Of a stretch of DNA of 12,250 nucleotides, positions 1 through 6,262 are shown piece by piece (position 1 is the stretch's first letter; every line of letters starts with the position of its first letter). Under the pieces are notes generated by a model. The model worked only from the letters and a program-made list of their open reading frames with translations, did no database searches and was not told where the DNA came from. Source of the DNA: Phocaeicola_A sp963624095 (GTDB lineage: Bacteria; Bacteroidota; Bacteroidia; Bacteroidales; Bacteroidaceae). The stretch covers positions 1 through 12,250 of the forward strand of contig CAVFNZ010000074.1 in the NCBI GenBank assembly GCA_963624095.1, in the 5' to 3' direction. The position numbers and the translations under genes are program-made.

Positions 1-1064
1 ACATCAGCAAAGAGTTTTTCCGTTTCGTATTGCGCTATGCCCATAGGTTGGGTAATACCACGAAGTGAAAATTCCGCTTTCTTGTTGCTCTTAGTGCGGC
101 AGAGAAGCAAGCCAATGGTTGGTTTGTCTTCGGGAGACTTCACGAAATCATCAACGGCAGAAATATAGAAATTCAGTTTGCTAACAAACTCAGGCTTGAA
201 CTCCACGGCTTTCAACTCCACCACGACATAGCAATGCAGCTTCAGATGGTACATCAGCAAATCGATGTAGTAGTCATCGCCATCAACTGATATGTGGTGT
301 TGTCTGCCTATATATGCAAAGCCACGCCCCATTTCAAGCAGAAAATCAGTAATCTTGCTTGTTAATGACTTTTCTATATCCAATTCATTTTGCAATGCGA
401 CCGTACCAAGGAATGAAAAATTGTATGGGTCTTTGAATATGTAGCGAGCCAAGTCGGACTGAGGAGGCGGCAATGTCTGCTCAAAGTTGTTGATGGCATG
501 TCCTTTTGCATGGATATAGCCATTGTCAATCTGAAGGAGCATTACGTCACGACTCCACCCATTCTGTGCAGTCTCTGTTATATAGTAGGCACGTTGTGCT
601 TCATCCTTCACCTTAGCCAAAAGTGAAATATGGTGATACCAAGATATTTGTGCAAGCGGTACCTGCACAAGCTCCTTGCCTTCGCTCTCTAATTTTGCAA
701 GTGACGCTTGCAAAATTGGCAACTCCTTTAATTTGGCAAGTGGCACTTGCCAAATTGGAAAAGTAGGATAAGCTTCGGCAAATCTTTTCATATTCCTTAG
801 GTTACGTTCCGAATACCCTCTGTCATCGGGGAAACGGGAACAAAGATCTTTTGACAATTGGATGATTATCTGTTTTCCCCAACCTATTTGTTCCTGTTTC
901 TCTATTATTTGTTTTCCGATATTCCAATATAGCGACAATGTGCCCATGTTGACACTGATAGCCGTTTTCAACTTTGCAGTATCAATCAGCTGTTCTATGT
1001 CTTTACGCCATTGAACATAGCCAGTAGGCAACAATGTATTGCCGTCAGTTGTTATATTGTTCAT
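1..1064 (-). CDS. DUF1016 (YhcG-type) PD-(D/E)XK nuclease domain protein, C-terminus cut by the window edge
   Basis: I translated this by hand from an ATG at 1064; 354 codons are open to the left edge, so the C-terminus is outside the window. Residues about 15-150 match the DUF1016 N-terminal helical domain: they include a YWNIGKQI motif near 47-54 and the stretch GYSERNLRNMKRFAEAYP at 83-100. Residues about 200-354 match the C-terminal nuclease-like domain, with D268 (in YYIDLL) and E283-x-K285 (in VVELK) as the expected PD-(D/E)XK acidic and lysine residues. Family members are common in type I restriction-modification loci and defence islands, but their substrate is poorly defined. The start codon overlaps the stop of the upstream hsdR remnant (ATGA), so translation is probably coupled. 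Residues 104-140 hold three short repeats of the form Q-V/A-P/S-L-A-K/Q, each encoded by a DNA palindrome. The gene is AT-rich compared with the core genes in this window. The family call is secure; the cellular role is not. Confidence 0.88.
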   Translation of the reverse strand, partial: MNNITTDGNTLLPTGYVQWRKDIEQLIDTAKLKTAISVNMGTLSLYWNIGKQIIEKQEQIGWGKQIIIQLSKDLCSRFPDDRGYSERNLRNMKRFAEAYPTFPIWQVPLAKLKELPILQASLAKLESEGKELVQVPLAQISWYHHISLLAKVKDEAQRAYYITETAQNGWSRDVMLLQIDNGYIHAKGHAINNFEQTLPPPQSDLARYIFKDPYNFSFLGTVALQNELDIEKSLTSKITDFLLEMGRGFAYIGRQHHISVDGDDYYIDLLMYHLKLHCYVVVELKAVEFKPEFVSKLNFYISAVDDFVKSPEDKPTIGLLLCRTKSNKKAEFSLRGITQPMGIAQYETEKLFAD

Positions 1065-1225
1065 CTCGTTATTCCTTTCCTACATTCTCGTTGAACTTGA
1101 CGCTGCGCAGTTGCTTCAGTATCATACGCAATGATGTTATCGAGATATGTATATCCCAACTTACATAAATGCAGTGCAGCTGGCACCTGCACTCTTGTAT
1201 TTTCATTGAAGTCAGTATTCCCCAT
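1061..1225 (-). pseudogene. Remnant of type I restriction subunit HsdR (N-terminus only, 54 codons)
   Basis: An ATG at 1225 opens a 54-codon frame that starts MGNTDFNENTRVQVPA and continues with a KLGYTYLDN motif. I recognise this as the extreme N-terminus of Bacteroidetes HsdR, the ATP-dependent restriction and translocation subunit, which is normally about 900-1100 residues. After YDTE (residues 34-37) the resemblance stops and the frame ends in TGA at 1061-1063. The nuclease and helicase domains are absent, so no restriction activity is possible. It lies 8 bp after the XRE regulator and overlaps the DUF1016 start by ATGA, so it may still be translated as a leader peptide that couples the two genes. 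A second frame (ATG at 1233, stop at 1069-1071) is also open for 54 codons and ends LRSVKFNENVGKE. That ending could be a displaced piece of the lost gene, which is speculation. It could also be a genuine small coupled ORF rather than debris. Confidence 0.7.
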
Positions 1226-1233
1226 AGCAGCAT

Positions 1234-1431
1234 CTATTCAAAGTTTATAATCTTACCGACATTGACATCAAGTAACCCGAATATACGTTTCAAGGTCGCC
1301 AAGTCTGGCGGAATCGTATTCGTGCCCCATTTGGAAATGGTGGCTTGGTTCACTCTTGATTGTTCCGCCAACCACTTGCCGGTTCTTTTCTTCTTGACCA
1401 AGACAAGTTTCAGCTGATTCAAATCTTCCAT
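1234..1431 (-). CDS. Small XRE-family helix-turn-helix regulator
   Basis: This 65-residue protein is almost entirely one HTH_3/XRE fold. Residues about 18-36 (GKWLAEQSRVNQATISKW) form the helix-turn-helix, followed by PPDLATLKRIFGLLDVNV, the usual helices 4-5. Proteins of this size and sequence type commonly head type I restriction-modification operons in Bacteroidetes, where they are thought to control expression of the modification and restriction genes. Here it is the first gene of a minus-strand cluster with the hsdR remnant (8 bp downstream) and the DUF1016 gene. A TACTTTTG -7 element lies 25 bp upstream of the start. An open frame on the other strand (1169-1417) has no protein character and is a shadow of this gene. 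The HTH assignment is firm; the control target is inferred from context only. Confidence 0.85.
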   Translation of the reverse strand: MEDLNQLKLVLVKKKRTGKWLAEQSRVNQATISKWGTNTIPPDLATLKRIFGLLDVNVGKIINFE

Positions 1432-1455
1432 GTCGTCAATTCATTGCTTTGAATG

Positions 1456-1490
1456 CAAAAGTAATGATTTTTCGGGAGAATACACGCAAA
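1456..1490 (-). promoter_or_regulatory. Bacteroidetes-type promoter for the XRE/DUF1016 cluster
   Basis: Reading the minus strand, TACTTTTG (1456-1463) matches the Bacteroidetes -7 consensus TAnnTTTG and sits 25 bp before the regulator start. A TTTG at 1487-1490 could be the -33 element, but the spacer is 23 bp, a little longer than the usual 19-21. The -7 match is the stronger evidence. Confidence 0.55.
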
Positions 1491-1531
1491 CAAAACGTCT
1501 GTCTTTTCAGTCCCCTGACTTTAACGGGTAT

Positions 1532-1563
1532 GGAAAAGGTAAGGAAACTCACGTTCCCTTACC
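1532..1563 (-). terminator. Intrinsic terminator after the GH105-DUF2264 gene
   Basis: On the minus strand a 7-bp stem GGTAAGG/CCTTACC (1557-1563 with 1538-1544), partly extended inward by AA/TT pairing, is followed at once by TTTTCC. It lies about 35 bp beyond the stop of the enzyme gene and separates it from the defence-type cluster. Confidence 0.7.
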
Positions 1564-1597
1564 TTCAAGTCTAGTTTAGTGATCGTTTATTGTTGTG

Positions 1598-3913
1598 TTA
1601 AAAGAGATCTTTTGTCGTGATGTCGTCACCCCAGTGATGGTCTTTGGGGAACGGCTTGCCGCCCCATGCCTTCTTGGATGTCCACTCCTGCGGAGCGTCG
1701 CTCCAGAAAGGATGCGTGGCGGGCAGTCCCAATGGCATGAACGCCAGTGAAGTCATGTAGAGGCTGCCGTTGTTGGTGTACCAGTCCGCCACATTGGGCT
1801 GGCGACCGCAGAAACCAATCGTGAGGTATCCGCCTTCGTTGAAGTTCTCCTGTCCGTCGAACATGCGGTGCATCACCGCCGTCAAGGCCGAGCGGACCTG
1901 TCCGTTGGTGAGTCCTTGCGGCAGCTTGCCATACCAAGCCATCAAGGCAAGCGGTTGCATGGTGGCCATGCGGTAGGGAATGGAACGACCAAAGACGGGG
2001 AAGGTACCTTCGGGCGAAATGAAACGTTCGAGCACGATGCTGAACTTCTGGGTGCGCTTCAGCGCGCGGTCGAAGTATTTGGAGTAGTGGATGCGCGTGT
2101 AACGACCCGACTCCTTCATGCACTGGAGCGTTTCGAGGTACATGGGGTGGAACACGTAGCTGCTGTAATAGTCGAAAGCGAAAGAGGATCCGTCGGCATA
2201 CCATCCGTCACCCGTGTACCACTCTTCCACCTTGCGGATGGCGGAATTGACGCGATACTCGTCACAAGGCGCGCCGATCTTCGCCAGGAAGCTCTCGATG
2301 GTAGACGAGAAGAGCAACCAGTTGGTGTAAGGCGGGTCTACCCGTCGCAACTGCGTAAACTCCTCTATGTAGCGTTGTTTGGTGACATCATCGAGGGGTT
2401 TCCACAGCGCGTCGAAGCCCCGAATCAACGACTCCGCCACATAGGCGGCGTCCACGAGGGCCTGCCCGTGTCCGCGCCACAACAGGTAGTCGGGACTGTT
2501 GGGGTCTACGGCGTTGGCATAGCTCTTCAACGCCCACTCGCGGAGTTGCTTGCGCTGAGCTCCTTCGGCGGTGTCATCGTCCGGCAAGGAGAGCCACGGA
2601 GCGATGCCCGCCATCAGCCGGCCGAAAGCCTCCATGTAGGTCACCTTCTTGTCGCGTCCGTCCCAGCTGGGGCTGACCTCCACAATCATGTTCTTCTGCA
2701 GGTTGCCTTCGGCCATGTTGCTCAGTATGGGTGCCGCCAACCGGTAGGCCAGGTCGGCCCAATAGGTGCGGTCGGCATGGGTGTCGCGCTCCAGATAGCG
2801 CACATATTCGCAGGCGGCGAGCAGGAAAGCTCCCGTGCCGAAGTTGGAGACGGACTTTTTGTCAACGGTCTGTCCCGGAATGGCTTTTTCACCGATAGGC
2901 TGCACATAGCCCACCGAGCCGTCCTTCTGCAGGGCGATGGTCGACAGGTAGTTCCATCCCTTGCGGGCCGCCTCCAGGTATTTGCCGTCCTTCAGGTATC
3001 CGTTGTTGACACCCCACAGCAGACCATACGTGAAGAAGGCCGTTCCGCTGGTTTCGTAACCGGGAGCGTGTGCCTCATCCATCAGCGAGCGCGACCAGTA
3101 GCCTTCGGGACGTTGCAGAGCGACCACGGCAGCTGCCATGCGCACGAACTTGTCCTCGAAGAAGGAACGGTGCTTGTAGTCGGCCGGGAGGTCTTTCAGT
3201 ACCTTGGCCAATCCCGCCAACACCCAACCGTCGCCTCTCGACCAGAAATCCTTCTTGCCGTTGGCACTCTTGTGTTTGGGATAGACGTATTTGCCGTCAC
3301 GGTAGTAGAGACCTTCTTCGGCGTCGTACATGATGCTGTCGCTCACCAGGATGTATTCGTAGAGTTTGTCCAGATACTTCTGGTTGCCTGTGATATGATA
3401 GAGCTTGGTCATCACGGGCATCACCATATAGAGTCCGTCTGCCCACCACCAATAGTCGTTGCGGTCGGTGGACATTTCGTACTCCATCACCTCGCGCGCT
3501 CGGCGGATGCGTTTGTCATCGGGCAACAGGCGGTAGAGGTCGGCATAGGTCTGAAAACAGATTTGCCAGTCACCGAAAAGGACGTGGTCGTCCGTCTCAC
3601 CGTAGTTGTATTTCCAGTTAGAGCGATCCGTACTCTTGGCACCCTTCCACTGGTTGTATTCGGCCCACCGTTCGGAGTAGTTCTTCCAGGCTTCGTTGCC
3701 CGTCAGGAAATAGGCTTCCATGTTGCCGGTATGGTAAGCCGCCTCGTCCCAAAACGGATTGTGCTCCGCCGGGTGATTGGCTTGCCAATGGTTATTCACT
3801 TTTTGGATGATGTCTCTCACCTTTTGCGCGTCACTCTTAGGTTTCGCGCCAACGCTTGCCACGCAAAGCAAGCAAAGTCCCACAAGGACCGGTCGTAAAC
3901 ATTGTCGTATCAT
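1598..3913 (-). CDS. Secreted two-domain glycoside hydrolase: GH105 (unsaturated uronyl hydrolase) fused to DUF2264
   Basis: I place the start at ATG 3913 (771 residues). The frame is open back to 3970, but that start would overlap the HTCS stop, while Met at 3913 begins a clear signal peptide: basic n-region, hydrophobic VLVGLCLLCVASV, then VGAKP. Residues about 27-375 are a GH105/YteR-type (alpha/alpha)6 barrel. W157-A-D159-G-L-Y-M holds the expected catalytic Asp, and WSRGDGW is at 224-230. GH105 enzymes hydrate and release the delta-4,5-unsaturated uronic acid left at the non-reducing end by polysaccharide lyases. Residues about 380-735 are a complete DUF2264 domain (for example NLQKNM, KVTYMEAFGRL, WYTGDGWYADG). 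From memory, some DUF2264 proteins were placed in CAZy family GH154 with beta-glucuronidase activity. One protein could therefore remove both unsaturated and saturated terminal uronates, probably in the periplasm. The start lies 19 bp after the HTCS stop, in the same direction, so co-transcription is likely. No break was found, unlike its PUL neighbours. The exact substrate (rhamnogalacturonan, arabinogalactan or other) is unknown. Confidence 0.9.
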   Translation of the reverse strand: MIRQCLRPVLVGLCLLCVASVGAKPKSDAQKVRDIIQKVNNHWQANHPAEHNPFWDEAAYHTGNMEAYFLTGNEAWKNYSERWAEYNQWKGAKSTDRSNWKYNYGETDDHVLFGDWQICFQTYADLYRLLPDDKRIRRAREVMEYEMSTDRNDYWWWADGLYMVMPVMTKLYHITGNQKYLDKLYEYILVSDSIMYDAEEGLYYRDGKYVYPKHKSANGKKDFWSRGDGWVLAGLAKVLKDLPADYKHRSFFEDKFVRMAAAVVALQRPEGYWSRSLMDEAHAPGYETSGTAFFTYGLLWGVNNGYLKDGKYLEAARKGWNYLSTIALQKDGSVGYVQPIGEKAIPGQTVDKKSVSNFGTGAFLLAACEYVRYLERDTHADRTYWADLAYRLAAPILSNMAEGNLQKNMIVEVSPSWDGRDKKVTYMEAFGRLMAGIAPWLSLPDDDTAEGAQRKQLREWALKSYANAVDPNSPDYLLWRGHGQALVDAAYVAESLIRGFDALWKPLDDVTKQRYIEEFTQLRRVDPPYTNWLLFSSTIESFLAKIGAPCDEYRVNSAIRKVEEWYTGDGWYADGSSFAFDYYSSYVFHPMYLETLQCMKESGRYTRIHYSKYFDRALKRTQKFSIVLERFISPEGTFPVFGRSIPYRMATMQPLALMAWYGKLPQGLTNGQVRSALTAVMHRMFDGQENFNEGGYLTIGFCGRQPNVADWYTNNGSLYMTSLAFMPLGLPATHPFWSDAPQEWTSKKAWGGKPFPKDHHWGDDITTKDLF

Positions 3914-3932
3914 GTTGTTAACTATTGTGTTT

Positions 3933-5999
3933 CTACTGTTTCTTCGTATATTGTGAGGGCAATACCCCATATTCTTTCTTAAACCGGTTGGCGAAATAGC
4001 TCACTCCGTTGAAGCCGCTCGCGTAGGCTACTTCGGTACTGTTCTCGTCAGCGGTGTCGGTCTCGGCAACGCCCCCGTTCACCAACAGCAGCGACTTGAT
4101 GAACTTGTAGAGTATCGTACGGTTATCGAGTATATTCTTAATACGATTCTTGAGCAGCGTTGCACTAAAATGTTTTGTCAAATAAGAGTCCGCCCCGCTC
4201 TCGTATCCGACCTCTTTGTCTGTGATAGAGGTCTTTGCCGTCAGCAGGATAATGGGAATGTGCGAGGTGGCGACGTTGGCTTTCAGGATGCGGCAGACAT
4301 CGATGCCGTCCATCACGGGCATCATGATGTCACTCACTATCACGTCAGGGATTTGCGCCATGGCCTTGTCCACGCCTTCCTTTCCGTTGACGGCGGTTAT
4401 CACGTTGTACTCGTCGCTCAACGCGTCGGAGGTATAGTCGCGGATGTCGTCGTTGTCCTCCACAATCAGTATCAACGGTTTGGTGTCCGGGGCCGCTGTC
4501 ACTTCGGGTTCCGCCTCCTCCTCTTTACTCTCTTCCTGCGCCGCGGGTTGTTCCTTGTGCAGAGCGTTGGGATAGGTATTGTCCTGCAGCAGGCGGAAAG
4601 AAAACACGGTGCCGATGCCCACCTTGCTCTGTACGGAGAGGGTGCCTTCGTGAAGTTCAGCCAACGACTTCACCAGAGCGAGTCCGATGCCGGTGCCGGA
4701 GGCCTGATGGCTGCCGTTGGCCTGATAGTGGCGGTCGAAGATATGGGGAAGGTCTTTCTCTTCGATGCCATAGCCGGTGTCACTGACAAAGAGTTCGATG
4801 TAGTTTTTCTCCGCCTCTACCCTCTTCAGTCCAATGGTGATGGATCCCGACTGGGTGTACTTGATGGCGTTGCTCAGCAGGTTGGTGAGAATCGTATCCA
4901 CCACTTCCTTGTCGTAATAGACAGGGATGCTCTCCGCGGGAATGTGAAGACTGAAGAAGAGGTTCGGGTTGCGGTTCAGTTCCTTATAGCGCAGGGCCAT
5001 CTCGCGCACGGTGATGGTGATGTCCTGGCGGGAGACTGCCAGTCGTTTGTTTTGCGTCTCCGTCTTGCGGAATTCCAGCAACTGGTTTATCAAGTCGAGC
5101 AGCTTCACAGCGCTCTCCTTGATGATGCGTATCTTATGGTCGTAGGGCTGAGGGAGGTTCGGGTCTTTGGTCATATCCTCCAGAGGGCCGAGTATCAAGG
5201 TCAACGGGGTACGCAGTTCATGGGTCACGTTGGTGTAGAACCGCAGCCGCTCGTTGTTGCGTTCCTGTTCGGCACGCACTTTCTCCCGTTCCAGTTTCTC
5301 CCTGCTGGACTTGAGCAAAGGATGTTTGTAGTTGAGTATCCAGACAAGGATAAGTCCGCCCACCAACAACACATAGAGGACAATGGAATAGTCGTAGTGA
5401 CGGAAACTTCCGTTGGCCACATCGAGCATCGATATGCCGCTGTTGGTGCTGAACCACATGTTGCCCCCGTCATCCTGACAGACGGCGTGCACAAAGATGT
5501 CGGAAAGTCCGTTCTTGTGGGTGTAGTTGACAAAGGTCTTGCGGTCGCCGCTATCCCCGAAGTGGCCGAGTCCGTGAAGGGTCGCCACCCAGATGCCGCC
5601 CTCTTGGTCAGCGTAGAGTTGGTGGATGACATTGGAACAGAATCCGTTGTCAATCGAGATGTGGTCAATCATCCGGGCCGAGCGGTCAAACACGTAGATA
5701 CCCGATCCGTAGGTGCCTATCCACAGGTGGTCGTCGTCCTTGTCATAAAGGAGGGTGGTCATGGAGTTGCCCGCAATGGACGAGTTGGTGATGTCGTAGA
5801 GTTTGAAACGTTTCCCGTCGAACAGGTTGAGTCCCGCTTGCGTGGCTATCCACACGTTGCCGTGCCGGTCCAGTGCGATGTCCGCCACTTGGCTGTTGGT
5901 CAGGCCCTCTTCGAGGCCCCAGTGCAGGAAATGGCGCGACTTGCCCGGACAGACCCCGGCAAGCAACAATGTCAGCAGGAATATGAAAAATCTGTTCAT
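3933..5999 (-). CDS. Hybrid two-component system (HTCS) sensor-regulator, internally truncated
   Basis: I choose ATG 5999 (688 residues) because MNRFFIFLLTLLLAGVCPG is a signal peptide; the longer frame from 6104 begins upstream of a -7 promoter element. Order of domains: about four Reg_prop propeller repeats (25-205), one membrane segment (about 206-223), histidine kinase with phospho-accepting H260 (VTHELRTPL), ATPase with N377, D407-x-G409 and G435-x-G437-x-G439, receiver with E514/D515, phospho-accepting D557 and K609, then the end of an AraC domain (655-684). Complete HTCS proteins are about 1300-1400 residues, with about 14 propeller repeats, a Y_Y_Y domain and two HTH motifs. Here the later repeats and Y_Y_Y are missing (S205 runs straight into the membrane helix), and the first AraC HTH is missing, between about 632 and 655. 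Both losses keep the frame. The receiver has TKHF where TKPF is usual. The family binds oligosaccharides in the periplasm and activates its neighbouring PUL. This copy probably cannot sense or bind DNA normally. Confidence 0.87.
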   Translation of the reverse strand: MNRFFIFLLTLLLAGVCPGKSRHFLHWGLEEGLTNSQVADIALDRHGNVWIATQAGLNLFDGKRFKLYDITNSSIAGNSMTTLLYDKDDDHLWIGTYGSGIYVFDRSARMIDHISIDNGFCSNVIHQLYADQEGGIWVATLHGLGHFGDSGDRKTFVNYTHKNGLSDIFVHAVCQDDGGNMWFSTNSGISMLDVANGSFRHYDYSIVLYVLLVGGLILVWILNYKHPLLKSSREKLEREKVRAEQERNNERLRFYTNVTHELRTPLTLILGPLEDMTKDPNLPQPYDHKIRIIKESAVKLLDLINQLLEFRKTETQNKRLAVSRQDITITVREMALRYKELNRNPNLFFSLHIPAESIPVYYDKEVVDTILTNLLSNAIKYTQSGSITIGLKRVEAEKNYIELFVSDTGYGIEEKDLPHIFDRHYQANGSHQASGTGIGLALVKSLAELHEGTLSVQSKVGIGTVFSFRLLQDNTYPNALHKEQPAAQEESKEEEAEPEVTAAPDTKPLILIVEDNDDIRDYTSDALSDEYNVITAVNGKEGVDKAMAQIPDVIVSDIMMPVMDGIDVCRILKANVATSHIPIILLTAKTSITDKEVGYESGADSYLTKHFSATLLKNRIKNILDNRTILYKFIKSLLLVNGGVAETDTADENSTEVAYASGFNGVSYFANRFKKEYGVLPSQYTKKQ

Positions 6000-6026
6000 C
6001 GAGAGACTTGTTGTTTTGTTCTGTGG

Positions 6027-6034
6027 CAAATGTA
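6027..6034 (-). promoter_or_regulatory. -7 promoter element for the HTCS gene
   Basis: The minus strand reads TACATTTG, matching TAnnTTTG, 27 bp before the ATG at 5999. No convincing TTTG lies at the -33 spacing. Its position rules out the upstream in-frame starts (to 6104), which would lie before the transcription start. Confidence 0.55.
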
Positions 6035-6082
6035 CAACATATAATAATGAGAGAGGGGCGTTAAATTGGTAAAATAACAACG

Positions 6083-6124
6083 ATAATCGGTCACAATGAG
6101 CCAATAATCAGTCATTGACCGATT
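6083..6124. promoter_or_regulatory. Candidate operator between HTCS and susC: 21-bp-spaced direct repeat plus inverted repeat
   Basis: ATAATCGGTCA (6083-6093) recurs as ATAATCAGTCA (6104-6114), 10 of 11 identical and exactly 21 bp apart, which is two helical turns. In addition AATCGGTCA (6085-6093) and TGACCGATT (6116-6124) form a perfect 9-bp inverted repeat. The site lies in the 263-bp divergent gap between an HTCS regulator and susC, where AraC-type output domains of HTCS proteins bind. Binding is inferred, not shown. Nothing else clear was found in the rest of the gap; no good TAnnTTTG precedes susC. Confidence 0.5.
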
Positions 6125-6262
6125 GTTTGCGTTTTCAGCCGAATATATTGCGTGGATGGAACGGCGGCGAGATTACTTTTCACTGTTTCCAACTGTTAAC
6201 GTAAGACAATAGATTGAAATTAGCATGTTGCGAACTTCAACAACAACCTTAAATAATATGGT

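Noticed and set aside
1868..3898. A 676-codon open frame on the plus strand opposite the GH105-DUF2264 gene
   Set aside because: Its translation has no recognisable domain, while the minus strand encodes a complete two-domain enzyme with signal peptide. The open frame is a by-product of GC-rich codon use.
4170..6044. A 624-codon open frame on the plus strand opposite the HTCS gene
   Set aside because: The composition is unlike a real protein and the minus strand has kinase, ATPase and receiver motifs in order.
6000..6262. A susC promoter with TTTG (6126-6129) and TATATTG (6144-6150)
   Set aside because: The spacing is about 14 bp, too short for the Bacteroidetes consensus, and the -7 lacks one T.
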